From Bacteroidota bacterium (GTDB lineage Bacteria; Bacteroidota; Bacteroidia; Cytophagales; Cyclobacteriaceae), in the NCBI GenBank assembly GCA_023417785.1, contig JAEZEH010000137.1:31955-95954 (forward strand): a DNA stretch of 64,000 nt. The letters are read 5' to 3'. The position numbers and the translations under genes were made by a program. Below the pieces are notes generated by a model. The model saw only the letters and a list, made by a program, of their open reading frames with translations. It searched no databases and was not told the origin of the DNA. This document shows, one piece after another, positions 34,733 through 43,726 of the stretch (position 1 is the stretch's first letter; every line of letters starts with the position of its first letter).

Positions 34733-35251
34733 TTAAGCAGATGCTACCGACCCGTTCTCCCTGTGACGAATAGTTGATGCGGCAATTCCGAAATGCGTGT
34801 CAAGGTCAATATAAGGCGCGACTTCCCGGACACCGATTTTAATCAGCGCCATATGATGGACGGCATGTTCAATGTTGTATACCAGTTCCCGGGCAGACGT
34901 AGTTTCCAATACAACATGGTCTTCACGATCCATATAATAGTTCACTTCAAGTTTGAGCGGAAGATCAAGATCTAAACGATCAACAAAATCACTTATTCTC
35001 CGAATGGTGACTGTGGCAACAGACAGGTCCGTTTCAATGATCCTGTCATGACTCCGCTTATCATAATTAACGCAGCCTGATTGAACGCCGGATTCGAGGC
35101 AAAGGAAGAACTCAAGAGTATGACGCATGTGTTGACCGACGGTTGATCCGCTGAGTGCAACCGACGGCTTCCGAAAATCGGCTTCGTTTATGACGTCGGT
35201 CAAAGTAGCCAGCTGACCAAGGATGTCCCTGCAGACACTAATCAAATTCAT
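34733..35251 (-). CDS. DinB-like superfamily protein
   Basis: 172 residues from the ATG at 35251; the longer frame would start at TTG (35269). Candidate metal-binding histidines lie in VGQHMRHTLEFF and in IEHAVHHMALIKIG. The fold is a four-helix bundle. Together with the ATP-grasp and LysE genes it forms a compact minus-strand operon. It is a second DinB-type gene in this window (the first at 12638), with little sequence likeness between them. Confidence 0.78.
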   Translation of the reverse strand: MNLISVCRDILGQLATLTDVINEADFRKPSVALSGSTVGQHMRHTLEFFLCLESGVQSGCVNYDKRSHDRIIETDLSVATVTIRRISDFVDRLDLDLPLKLEVNYYMDREDHVVLETTSARELVYNIEHAVHHMALIKIGVREVAPYIDLDTHFGIAASTIRHRENGSVASA

Positions 35252-35439
35252 AAGTGCGTAAAAAACCAAATATAGTCAAAAACGAAACCGCTGTTTTAGG
35301 GCTCCCTTGAAACATGTTAAAAAATTCGACTCCCGTTGGCTGATGCTGGTTTAAGGTCGTTTTTCTTCGTTCCATTGTAGTAAAGAACCGGTAATGACCA
35401 TTAGTAAATATGCTTCCGGGGGTGTAATTTGTTAGATCG

Positions 35440-35877
35440 ATGAAAAAACTCCTTTCACTTGGGTTCTTAATGCTCGTCTGTTTAACCACCGTCGCGCAGC
35501 CGAATGCGAGAGTCGCCGACGTACTCAAAATTAATCAACGTATTGACCAGGGCGTTGTCGAGAAGAATCTCGGCGCACTTGAAAAACTGTACGCTTCGGA
35601 CTTTGTGTTCACCCATGGGACGGGAACCGTCGATGATAAAGAAAGCTGGCTTCGGAGTGTGGGTCGGCCGGAACAAAAATTTGTCAGCAGGGTCCACGAT
35701 TCCACTGAGGTGGAACTCCATGACGACATTGCCTTAGTTTCCGGTACCTTAACAATCACCCGCATGGATGGTCGGAAGGAAGCCCGCTACAAAATCTGGT
35801 ACATTCGGATTTTCAGGCATCGCGAAAACCGATGGCAGCTGATTTCCCACCGCACTACCAGAGAAATTCATATGTGA
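35440..35877 (+). CDS. Secreted NTF2-like (DUF4440-type) protein
   Basis: 145 residues. A signal peptide (about 1-19) is followed by a cone-shaped NTF2-like fold: VLKINQRIDQGVVEKNLGALEKLYASDFVFTHGTG, then LVSGTLTITRMDG and WYIRIFRHRENRWQLISH. The family binds small ligands or acts as SnoaL-type isomerases, but no catalytic residue can be assigned. It ends two bases before the convergent methyltransferase gene. Confidence 0.78.
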   Translation: MKKLLSLGFLMLVCLTTVAQPNARVADVLKINQRIDQGVVEKNLGALEKLYASDFVFTHGTGTVDDKESWLRSVGRPEQKFVSRVHDSTEVELHDDIALVSGTLTITRMDGRKEARYKIWYIRIFRHRENRWQLISHRTTREIHM

Positions 35878-35879
35878 AC

Positions 35880-37067
35880 CTATTCGACGTAAAGAACTAA
35901 TCCTTTCAGATATTCGCCCTCAGGATGAAAAATAGATACCGGATGGTCGGCGGGCTGAGACAAATGATGAAGTACTTTGATCTGGCGCCCTGACTGAATA
36001 GCCGAAGATACTATTGTGTCATAAAAGAGCTGGCGATCCACTACCTGTGAGCAGGAAAATGTAAACAGAATTCCGCCACTCTTGATGACTCTCAAAGCTT
36101 CTGTATTAAGTCGCTGGTATCCACGAACCGCCTGATGTCGTGCATCGCGATGTTTGGCAAACGCCGGGGGATCAAGTACAATGACGTCATATGTTCCCTC
36201 CTTTCCCTTCAGGTACTCAAACGTATCGGCCACGGAACACAGATTTGACCCGGTCTCGAAACCGTTTAACTGAAGATTTTTTTCAGTCATGCGGATTGCT
36301 TTCTCAGAGGCATCGACTGAATGTACCGTATGGGCGCCGCCCTTTAGAGCCGTGACTGAAAAACCACCGGTATAACAAAACGTGTTGAGGACGGTCTTGT
36401 TTCGACTAAAAGACTTCAACAGTTCTCTGCTCTCGCGCTGATCCAGAAAAAATCCGGTCTTTTGCCCTTCTTCCCAATTCACGTAAAACTGGCTTCCGTG
36501 CTCCTTGATGGTTTCGGGCATCACTGCATCTCCAAATAAATATTCGGCAGGCTGAACCAACTGCTGTTTACCCGAAGACGAAATCTGACTTCGGTAGTAG
36601 ATCGCCCTGCATTTCTCCCCGAGAACATCGCGAATCGCCGTGGCAATCACGAAGCGATCAGAATGCATTCCGGAAGAATGGGATTGAACGACAGCGCAGT
36701 CGTTATAATAGTCGATGATTAATCCCGGCAAACCATCTCCCTCGCCGTGAATGAGTCGGAAGGCATTGGTTTCGGCGCTGGGTAATCCGGCACAGGCACG
36801 CAGATGCAGGGCATCTTCAAACCGTTTCCGATAAAAATCCTCTCCCGGACGCGAAGGTCCAAAGGAAAGTACACGAACCGTGATGTTCCCTTCCTGAAAA
36901 TGTCCGAAGCCAAGCGTGTGTGCTTTTGCATCCTGGATCTCCACCCATTCGCCGTCGACCGGCGGACCTTTTCTCGAATGAATGGCGCCGGAGAAAATCC
37001 ATGGGTGAAAACGCTCTATAGAATGTTCCTTCCCTTTCTTCAACACAAGGCTTCCTGATATTTCCAT
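35880..37067 (-). CDS. rlmI: RlmI-type class I rRNA methyltransferase with PUA domain
   Basis: 395 residues. The N-terminal PUA domain (about 1-75, RFHPWIFSGAI) precedes a Rossmann SAM domain with FCYTGGFSV and the DPPAF motif (VLDPPAFAKHRD). A conserved Cys (FSCSQVV) fits the 5-methylcytosine mechanism. RlmI methylates C1962 of 23S rRNA in E. coli; that target is assumed by family. It is monocistronic, divergent from degP across a 300-bp gap. Confidence 0.88.
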   Translation of the reverse strand: MEISGSLVLKKGKEHSIERFHPWIFSGAIHSRKGPPVDGEWVEIQDAKAHTLGFGHFQEGNITVRVLSFGPSRPGEDFYRKRFEDALHLRACAGLPSAETNAFRLIHGEGDGLPGLIIDYYNDCAVVQSHSSGMHSDRFVIATAIRDVLGEKCRAIYYRSQISSSGKQQLVQPAEYLFGDAVMPETIKEHGSQFYVNWEEGQKTGFFLDQRESRELLKSFSRNKTVLNTFCYTGGFSVTALKGGAHTVHSVDASEKAIRMTEKNLQLNGFETGSNLCSVADTFEYLKGKEGTYDVIVLDPPAFAKHRDARHQAVRGYQRLNTEALRVIKSGGILFTFSCSQVVDRQLFYDTIVSSAIQSGRQIKVLHHLSQPADHPVSIFHPEGEYLKGLVLYVE

Positions 37068-37367
37068 TTTTCTGAATTTGAGGAACGCAAAAGTAACAAT
37101 TCAACACCTGCAGGACACAATTGAGGATAGCAGACATCAAATATGTTCGAGTTTAAACTGAGAAGGCTGGCATCAAATTCCATTAAGCCCCAACACAAAT
37201 GTTTTAGAGATGGCAAAGGACCAGAACTTATATCCGAAACTTTTCGTAATAAATCCGAGCAATATGACAGATTTGGCTGAATGCAGGTTAAAGAACTGAC
37301 AAAATTTCGCCATTGTTCATATCTGCGCAATTTTTGCTTCGTTTAAGAAAAAAAAACAGGAGAAATT
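37068..37367. other. 300-bp divergent promoter region of rlmI and degP
   Basis: No credible gene. An open frame on the minus strand (37040-37330) has poor composition (many Cys, Leu, Ser) and crosses into the rlmI start. The degP-proximal part (37280-37367) is AT-rich, ending in AAGAAAAAAAAACAGGAG just before the ATG. No clear -33/-7 promoter pair was recognised. Confidence 0.5.
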
Positions 37368-38846
37368 ATGAAGAGATTTGTGTCCTTATTTTTTGCAGCG
37401 ATTCTGGGAAGTGCCAGTACGATCACAGCGGTAAAGTATTTTGACGAGGATGAACCGCCCGTAAAGTTGGAATACCTTTCGGGAGTTCCGACAGCGAAGG
37501 TAGCCTATAAGGTGGATGAGAAGGGAAATGTGGTTCCTCTCGATTTTACAGGGGCTGCCGAGAAGGTAATGCCGGCAGTCGTTCACATTCGTTCGACTCA
37601 GGCCGCTCAGAGGGAGCAGACGCCGTATTCGCAATCTGATCCGTTCCGGGATTTTTTTGGTCCGCGCTTCCAGCCAGGACCGGCTCAAAGTTCGGGTTCC
37701 GGAGTCATTATCAACGAGAACGGATACATTGTAACGAATACGCACGTTGTCCAGGGTGCTGATATTGTTGAAGTTACGCTTTACGACAATCGGAGTTACA
37801 AAGCTGAGGTAATTGGTACAGATCCGGACACGGATATCGCGTTAGTCAAAATCGAGGAAAAGGGACTGCCTTTCCTTTCGTTCATAAATTCTGATGAGGC
37901 GAAGGTCGGAGAATGGGTCCTGGCGGTGGGAAATCCGTTTAACCTCAACTCGACGGTAACAGCCGGAATTATCAGTGCAAAGGGCCGGAACATCAACATC
38001 CTCGGCAGAAATACGGAGGGTGACCGGACGGCAATAGAGTCGTTTATTCAGACGGATGCGGCGATAAATCCTGGTAACAGTGGTGGTGCTCTGGTTGCAC
38101 TCAATGGCGGACTTTTGGGAATTAACACGGCCATCGCCAGTCCTACGGGATCTTACTCAGGATATGGATTCGCAGTGCCGGCCAACATCGTGAGTAAAAT
38201 AGTTGAAGACCTGATCAGTTTTGGTGCCGTTCAGAGAGGATGGCTCGGCGTAAGTATTGGAACGGTGAACAATGAAGTTGCGCGCGAGTTTGATTTGAGT
38301 GTAAAGAGCGGAGCTTACATTTCCGGTTTTGCCGATAATAGCGCGGCTAAGACCGCCGGTATCCAGGAAGGAGACGTGGTCGTAAAAATCGATGATACAC
38401 CAATCAAGTCGAGTACGGCGCTCACCGAGTACATTGGTCTCCGCCGTCCCGGTGACAAGGTGAAAGTTATCGTAAACCGCAAAGGCAAGGAGGTCACAAT
38501 CCCCGTGGTACTGACTGGACGAGATGGAAAGCAAGGCGTAATAAAACCTGAAGAAAAGGCAGGGTTTGCAGCGCTGGGATTCGATCTCGAAGAGGTTGAT
38601 AGCAAGGTTTTGAAGAAGCTTGACTTGAACAATGGTGTTCGTGTAAAGACCCTGGGCAATGGCCGGGTAGCACGTTTTACTGAAATGCGCGAGGGTTTTA
38701 TCATCACTAAAGTTGATGACATCCCCGTCAAATCCGTTAAAGAAGTAAACGAGATCATAAAGAAAAAGAAATCAGGTGAATTGCTTACACTATCGGGAAC
38801 CTATGAAGATTTCCCGCGTGAATTCAATTATGCACTAAGGATATAA
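37368..38846 (+). CDS. degP: DegP/HtrA-family periplasmic serine protease
   Basis: 492 residues. A signal/anchor segment (about 1-22) precedes the trypsin-like protease domain with the triad His126 (TNTHVV), Asp156 (DTDIALVKI) and Ser238 (NPGNSGGALV). Two PDZ domains follow (about 300-390 and 400-490). It degrades or refolds damaged envelope proteins. A Bacteroidota-style leader lacks a strong Shine-Dalgarno, though AGGAG lies 6 bp before the ATG. A small conserved-looking gene follows after 14 bp. Confidence 0.95.
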   Translation: MKRFVSLFFAAILGSASTITAVKYFDEDEPPVKLEYLSGVPTAKVAYKVDEKGNVVPLDFTGAAEKVMPAVVHIRSTQAAQREQTPYSQSDPFRDFFGPRFQPGPAQSSGSGVIINENGYIVTNTHVVQGADIVEVTLYDNRSYKAEVIGTDPDTDIALVKIEEKGLPFLSFINSDEAKVGEWVLAVGNPFNLNSTVTAGIISAKGRNINILGRNTEGDRTAIESFIQTDAAINPGNSGGALVALNGGLLGINTAIASPTGSYSGYGFAVPANIVSKIVEDLISFGAVQRGWLGVSIGTVNNEVAREFDLSVKSGAYISGFADNSAAKTAGIQEGDVVVKIDDTPIKSSTALTEYIGLRRPGDKVKVIVNRKGKEVTIPVVLTGRDGKQGVIKPEEKAGFAALGFDLEEVDSKVLKKLDLNNGVRVKTLGNGRVARFTEMREGFIITKVDDIPVKSVKEVNEIIKKKKSGELLTLSGTYEDFPREFNYALRI

Positions 38847-38860
38847 ACTGTTAATGTTAT

Positions 38861-39034
38861 ATGAGGAGACTTTTTAGAAAAGGCGAACGCGTTCGCAGTA
38901 AGATCGACGGAAAAGTAATGGAAGTGTTGAAGTACATCAAAAACAATTTTGTCGAAGTAAAATGGTTTGACCTCGAGAAGAAAGAGGTGAGAATCAACCA
39001 AATTAAAGAGGACGAGCTATCAAAGGCTGCTTAA
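38861..39034 (+). CDS. 57-residue basic protein downstream of degP
   Basis: A short gene not longer than 58 codons: MRRLFRKGERVRSK, then KVMEVLKYIKNNFVEVKWFD and KKEVRINQIKEDEL. The pattern of short beta strands with EVKWFD in the middle resembles small SH3-like barrels such as DUF2158 (tentative). It begins 14 bp after the degP stop and is followed by a long hairpin, so it is likely part of the degP transcript. The consistent amphipathic strand pattern supports real coding. Confidence 0.6.
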   Translation: MRRLFRKGERVRSKIDGKVMEVLKYIKNNFVEVKWFDLEKKEVRINQIKEDELSKAA

Positions 39035-39046
39035 CGTGACCTCAAG

Positions 39047-39078
39047 AAAGGTAAATGCCCGTAAAGGCGTTTACCTTT
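39047..39078 (+). terminator. Hairpin ending the degP transcript
   Basis: AAAGGTAAATGCC (39047-39059) pairs with GGCGTTTACCTTT (39066-39078) over 13 positions including one G-U pair. There is only a weak T run after it, so it may be a terminator or an mRNA-stabilising stem. Confidence 0.6.
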
Positions 39079-39132
39079 CACTTTAGAACAACTTTTAGAC
39101 TAATTTTGGGGTTAGTGTAAAAAAATACTGTT

Positions 39133-40356
39133 ATCAAAAAATTTGTAATCCCACCATACTACCGGTCGTCGATAACCGGTCGCGTAAAAGAAGTGCGCCG
39201 TACTCGCGACCTTCGAAAACAGGACTTTTCACCGGCTCTGCTCGACTTTGGGCCTGTCCAGTTCTTTCTCGCCCGGCATTTTGGTTTTTGCTACGGAGTT
39301 GAAAATGCCATCGAAATCAGCTATCGGGCGCTCGAAGAAAATACGGATCGTCGCGTCCTCTTACTAAGTCAGATGATTCACAATCAGGAAGTCAACGCCG
39401 ACCTTCTAAGTCGGGGTGTTTCTTTCATTATGGATACCGACGGAAGCCAGCTCATCCCCTGGGAGGCGCTCTCCTCGGAGGATGTTGTTATCATTCCGGC
39501 GTTTGGGACTACCCTGGAAATTGAAAACATCCTCCTGGATAAGGGTGTGGAAATCCAGAAATACAACACCACCTGCCCCTTCGTTGAAAAGGTTTGGAAC
39601 CGGTCGGAAAAGCTGGGAAACGACGATTACACTGTGGTTATACATGGGAAACCGAAACATGAAGAAACACGGGCTACCTTTTCACACGCCGCAGCAAATG
39701 CCGCCTCGGTTATCGTAAGAGATCTAGACGATGCCAGACTGTTGGCGGAGTACATAAAAGGAATTAGGCCGGCCGACAGGTTTTTCGTCGACTTTGAACA
39801 AAAGTTCTCCCGCGGCTTTAATCCGGAAACTCATTTACGCCGCATTGGCGTGGTAAATCAGACAACCATGCTGGCGAGTGAAACGCAAGCAATTTCAGAT
39901 TATTTGCGAACTGTAATGGTTGAAACGTATGGCGATAGCAGAATCAAAGAACATTTCGCCGATACCCGCGATACGTTATGTTATGCGACCAATGACAACC
40001 AGGATGCTACATACGAGTTGCTCGAAACGGATGCGGATTTTGCCATCGTTGTCGGAGGATACAACAGCTCAAACACCTCGCATATCGTTGAACTTTGTGA
40101 GCGGAAGTTTCCGACCTGTTTCATCAATTCCGAGCGCGAGATCAAATCAATGGATGAGATCCATCATTTTGACTATCCGACGAAACAGAAGCGTGTGAAA
40201 ACCTCGTTTATTCCTGAGCACCGGCCAGTAAAAATCGTTCTTACCAGCGGCGCATCATGTCCGGATACTCTGGTAGATCGTGTTATGATGCGAATTGTTG
40301 AGTTTTTTCCCGAAGCCCGGAAACTCGAGGATGTTATGGCTGAAATAACCGCTTGA
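39133..40356 (+). CDS. ispH: 4-hydroxy-3-methylbut-2-enyl diphosphate reductase (IspH), start codon unclear
   Basis: Final enzyme of the MEP isoprenoid pathway; an iron-sulfur protein yielding IPP and DMAPP. The three cluster cysteines are in GFCYGVENA, NTTCPFVEK and SGASCPDT. It is the long form typical of Cytophagales. The only conventional start is GTG at 39193 (387 residues). However, the frame stays open upstream to a TAA at 39118, and codons 39142-39192 encode FVIPPYYRSSITGRVKEV, which reads like the normal N-terminus of this branch. No ATG, GTG or TTG exists there; ATC at 39133 would give IKKFVIPPYY. I annotate from 39133 with that caveat. Confidence 0.8.
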   Translation: MKKFVIPPYYRSSITGRVKEVRRTRDLRKQDFSPALLDFGPVQFFLARHFGFCYGVENAIEISYRALEENTDRRVLLLSQMIHNQEVNADLLSRGVSFIMDTDGSQLIPWEALSSEDVVIIPAFGTTLEIENILLDKGVEIQKYNTTCPFVEKVWNRSEKLGNDDYTVVIHGKPKHEETRATFSHAAANAASVIVRDLDDARLLAEYIKGIRPADRFFVDFEQKFSRGFNPETHLRRIGVVNQTTMLASETQAISDYLRTVMVETYGDSRIKEHFADTRDTLCYATNDNQDATYELLETDADFAIVVGGYNSSNTSHIVELCERKFPTCFINSEREIKSMDEIHHFDYPTKQKRVKTSFIPEHRPVKIVLTSGASCPDTLVDRVMMRIVEFFPEARKLEDVMAEITA

Positions 40357-40362
40357 AAACAG

Positions 40363-40387
40363 AAAAAGCCGGTGATTCCGGCTTTTT
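40363..40387. terminator. Bidirectional terminator between ispH and a small gene
   Basis: AAAAAGCCGG (40363-40372) pairs perfectly with CCGGCTTTTT (40378-40387), five-base loop. It serves ispH on the plus strand and the small gene on the minus strand. Confidence 0.9.
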
Positions 40388-40407
40388 GATCTGAATATTG
40401 AGACAGA

Positions 40408-40632
40408 TCAAGCTTTTTCTTTTTTGGGTTTAGCTTCCTCCACCACTTTCTTTCCATTGCGGTGTTCGCCCAAAATAATTACGTCTTTTGTATTCTGATA
40501 CTGTTTAGCAGCCTGCATCATCGCTTCGTGGGTGTCACGGATCAGGATCATGCCAGTCTTTGCGCCTTTGTTGCGCACTTCCAGCCAGAAACCATCTTTT
40601 TTCTTCTTTGGCAGTACAGGAGGTCGTCCCAT
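40408..40632 (-). CDS. Small lysine-rich protein, unknown function
   Basis: 74 residues. It begins MGRPPVLPKKKKDGFWLEVRNKGAK, has a compact middle (GMILIRDTHEAMMQAAKQY, DVIILGEHRNGK) and a highly basic-acidic tail. No signal or membrane segment. It looks like a conserved small cytoplasmic protein, possibly nucleic acid binding given the charge, but no family was identified. It has its own terminator, which argues for a genuine gene. Confidence 0.65.
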   Translation of the reverse strand: MGRPPVLPKKKKDGFWLEVRNKGAKTGMILIRDTHEAMMQAAKQYQNTKDVIILGEHRNGKKVVEEAKPKKEKA

Positions 40633-40791
40633 TGTAGTTAGTTTTATGTTACTTGATCGCTAGTTTTTAGCTTCTGATTACATAACCTTGAAATATTCGG
40701 TTAAGTTCAAGCAGACAAGATGCGAAAAATAACCGAGATGCCTTGAATAAAAAACGTTAAAACACCTGAGCAGCAGTCTAATACTTCCATA

Positions 40792-42837
40792 ATGGGCCGG
40801 ACGTTAAAATTTATCAGGATTTTTGGGATCGTTTTTCTCGTCATTCCCGGGGCTTTGACAGCGCAGGACAGTACCCGTGTGCTGGAGGAAGTGCAGATTG
40901 AAGCTTATCGATACAGCCGTTCCTTGCAGTTGGTACCAGTCTCTGCAGGCGTACTCACCACAGCCGAACTATCCAGATTTAATGACGCGTCGATGCTTCC
41001 GGCAGTAAACACGATCCCCGGTGTCCGGATGGAAGAAAGGTCCCCTGGAAGTTATCGATTTTCTGTAAGAGGAAGCCTGGTTCGGTCTCCTTTTGGCGTC
41101 AGGAATGTCAAGGTTTATTGGAATAACCTGCCGTTCACTGACGGGTCAGGAAACACTTATCTTAATCTGATCGATCTGTCGACGTTAGGAGGGCTGGAAA
41201 TTATAAAAGGCCCCGGAGGCAGTCTGTACGGCGCCGGTACGGGTGGCGTTCTGCTGTTGAAAAGTCGGACCCCGTCGCAGTCAGCGCTACAACTTTCGAC
41301 GATGTTCGGGAGCTACGGGTTGCAACGCCATCAGGTTCGCGGAGATTTTGCCGGAAATCGTAACCGCGGATCATTAACGTATGTTCACCAGCGATCCGAC
41401 GGTTATCGCGAGCAAACGTCCATGAAGCGGGATGCTATTAACGGAGAGTGGATATTCCACCTCGCCAGCCGAACATTTATTTCAACAACGGTGCTCTTTA
41501 CCGATGTTTATTATCAAACACCTGGAGGGCTTACTTCACTGGAATTTGACGATGATCCGCGGCGGGCGCGACCCCCGGCGGGACCCAACAGGGGCGCTGT
41601 GGAACAGGAGGCCGCGGTGAGGAATAAAGGCGTTTTCGGAGGTGTTACGTTAGACCATGATTGGTCGGATAATCTTTCTTCAAGGCTCGGCGTTTTCACA
41701 TCCTACAACGACTTCGAAAATTATTCCATTCGCAATGTTGAAAACCGGTATGAAACGAATTTCGGAGCGCGATTGGAGAACCAGTATAATTTTGGAGCTC
41801 CGGAGCTTGGCGGCAAAGTAATTCTGGGTGCGGAGGTTCAGGGCTTTGTGTCACCGTTTCACGTATCAGAAAACAATACGGGCATACGCGGCGAGCGCAC
41901 CTTCACTGATGATTTAGAGTCTTTTCAAAGCGTGATCTTTGCGCAAACAGAATTCTATCTTCCGTATTCATTTTCGATAACAGCCGGAGCAAGTATCAAT
42001 TACCTTAAATACAGCTTCGAACGCAGCTATCCTGAAAATGATTTGCGCAAGCAACGATTTGCAGCCGTCGTGTCACCCCGTATAGCTTTGCTAAAGAAAA
42101 TTAATAACCAGCTTTCTGCGTTCGGAAGTATAAGTAAAGGTTTTTCACCACCATCACTGGCCGAGGTGCGACCTTCAACGGAGGTTTTCAATGGAGATCT
42201 TGAAGCCGAAGACGGAATCAATTACGAAGTCGGTGTTCGGGGCTCGGGGAAAAATATACGCTTCGATGTTACAGTATATGATTTCAACCTGAAGAATACG
42301 ATTGTTCTTCAGCGTGTGGCAGATGGAGCCGAATATTTTATTAATGCGGGAAGCACCGATCAAAAAGGTATCGAGGTCACTTTCTCGATCAAACCCCTGC
42401 CAAATCTCAAAGTCTGGTCGTCGGTTAACTATAATCATTATCGGTTCGAAAACTATGTAAAGGACAACGTTGATTACAGCGGTAACAAGTTGACCGGGGT
42501 TCCGCCTTCTATTGCTAACATTGGAACAGATATTGATTTTCGTAAGGGGTGGTATGTTTATCTGACCGGAACCTACACTGATCACATACCCCTTAACGAT
42601 GCCAACTCTGAGTTCGCAGACGACTATATTCAGGTCAACGTCCGGGCTGGGCGGCGTTTCAATCTTACTGAACGAATGGAGCTGGAAGTCTTTGGAGGCG
42701 TGAATAATATCTTCGATCAACGATACAGTCTCGGAAACGACCTGAATGCCTTCGGTGGCCGGTATTACAACGCCGCACCTGGAATAAATTTCTTTGGCGG
42801 AATCAAATTGGATAATGTCTTTTCAAAACCTGAATGA
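40792..42837 (+). CDS. TonB-dependent outer-membrane receptor
   Basis: 681 residues. A signal peptide is followed directly by a TonB-box-like EEVQIEAYRYS and the plug domain (NTIPGVRMEERSPGSYRFSVRG, IIKGPGGSLYGAGTGGVLLL), then a 22-strand barrel ending with the terminal aromatic strand. It lacks the N-terminal carboxypeptidase-like domain of SusC proteins, so it resembles siderophore, heme or cofactor receptors instead. The next gene starts inside its stop codon (ATGA), so the two are translationally coupled. The substrate is unknown. Confidence 0.88.
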   Translation: MGRTLKFIRIFGIVFLVIPGALTAQDSTRVLEEVQIEAYRYSRSLQLVPVSAGVLTTAELSRFNDASMLPAVNTIPGVRMEERSPGSYRFSVRGSLVRSPFGVRNVKVYWNNLPFTDGSGNTYLNLIDLSTLGGLEIIKGPGGSLYGAGTGGVLLLKSRTPSQSALQLSTMFGSYGLQRHQVRGDFAGNRNRGSLTYVHQRSDGYREQTSMKRDAINGEWIFHLASRTFISTTVLFTDVYYQTPGGLTSLEFDDDPRRARPPAGPNRGAVEQEAAVRNKGVFGGVTLDHDWSDNLSSRLGVFTSYNDFENYSIRNVENRYETNFGARLENQYNFGAPELGGKVILGAEVQGFVSPFHVSENNTGIRGERTFTDDLESFQSVIFAQTEFYLPYSFSITAGASINYLKYSFERSYPENDLRKQRFAAVVSPRIALLKKINNQLSAFGSISKGFSPPSLAEVRPSTEVFNGDLEAEDGINYEVGVRGSGKNIRFDVTVYDFNLKNTIVLQRVADGAEYFINAGSTDQKGIEVTFSIKPLPNLKVWSSVNYNHYRFENYVKDNVDYSGNKLTGVPPSIANIGTDIDFRKGWYVYLTGTYTDHIPLNDANSEFADDYIQVNVRAGRRFNLTERMELEVFGGVNNIFDQRYSLGNDLNAFGGRYYNAAPGINFFGGIKLDNVFSKPE

Positions 42838-43724
42838 CATTGCAAATCCCCTCTGACATCCTTTCAGCACTCGCCGAAAAACTCCGGACGTCCGTCGGAA
42901 ATAGGATTGAAATCAAATCCTTTTCGCCTACCGGAGGTGGATGCATCAACGAAACCGGCTCACTTGATACTTCCGAGGGCGATTTCTTCGTGAAATGGAA
43001 TGATCGTTCGCGCTATCCTAAGATGTTCGAATGCGAGGCATCCGGGCTCCAGCTTTTGAAAAGCAACACACCGCTGCGCGTGCCCGGTGTCGTTTCGGCC
43101 GGTACAACAGAAAAGTACCAGTTTTTGATCCTCGAAAACATTGCATCGGGTCAGCGAAGTGCTTCACACTGGGAGGACCTCGGACGAGGCCTTGCCTCTT
43201 TGCATAAAACCTCAGCCTCCCGATTCGGACTTGACCATGACAACTACATCGGATCCTTGCGGCAAAATAATAATTCGTCAGATGTTTGGGTGTCGTTTTT
43301 CATTGAACAACGCCTTGAAAAGCAACTGGCGCTGATGAAAGACAACCATGTTGCTGAGCCACGCCTCGAAGCTGACTTTCAGGCATTGTATAAGAAGCTG
43401 CCAGATCTTTTACCTGCGGAATCGCCTGCCTTATTGCATGGCGATCTTTGGTCGGGAAACCTTATGGTGGACGAAAAGGGAAATCCGTGTCTTATTGATC
43501 CTGCGATATACTATGGTCACAGGGAAGCAGATCTTGCCATGACCCGATTGTTTGGCGGCTTCGATCAGGAGTTCTATGATGCGTACCAGGAGGCTTGGGA
43601 TCTGGAAAGCGGATTTAAAGATCGCTTCGATATCTATAACCTATATCCCCTGTTGGTTCACGTAAATTTATTTGGAGGCTCGTATCTGAACCAGGTTCGT
43701 TCGATTTTGCGCCGTTTTGCTTAG
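42834..43724 (+). CDS. Fructosamine kinase family protein
   Basis: 296 residues with the protein-kinase-like fold of fructosamine-3-kinases. Visible features are the Gly-rich PTGGGCINET loop, the Lys in FFVKWNDRS, the catalytic LLHGDLWSGNLM and the metal-binding LIDPAIYYGHREADLAM. The family phosphorylates ketosamines on glycated amines, leading to deglycation. Overlap with a TonB receptor gene is unusual and suggests that an imported compound could be phosphorylated by it (inference). It is 2 bp from the convergent ypdA gene. Confidence 0.87.
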   Translation: MTLQIPSDILSALAEKLRTSVGNRIEIKSFSPTGGGCINETGSLDTSEGDFFVKWNDRSRYPKMFECEASGLQLLKSNTPLRVPGVVSAGTTEKYQFLILENIASGQRSASHWEDLGRGLASLHKTSASRFGLDHDNYIGSLRQNNNSSDVWVSFFIEQRLEKQLALMKDNHVAEPRLEADFQALYKKLPDLLPAESPALLHGDLWSGNLMVDEKGNPCLIDPAIYYGHREADLAMTRLFGGFDQEFYDAYQEAWDLESGFKDRFDIYNLYPLLVHVNLFGGSYLNQVRSILRRFA

Positions 43725-43726
43725 CG

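Noticed and set aside
37040..37330. 96-codon open frame between rlmI and degP
   Set aside because: Cys/Leu/Ser-rich with no domain, and it overlaps the start of rlmI.
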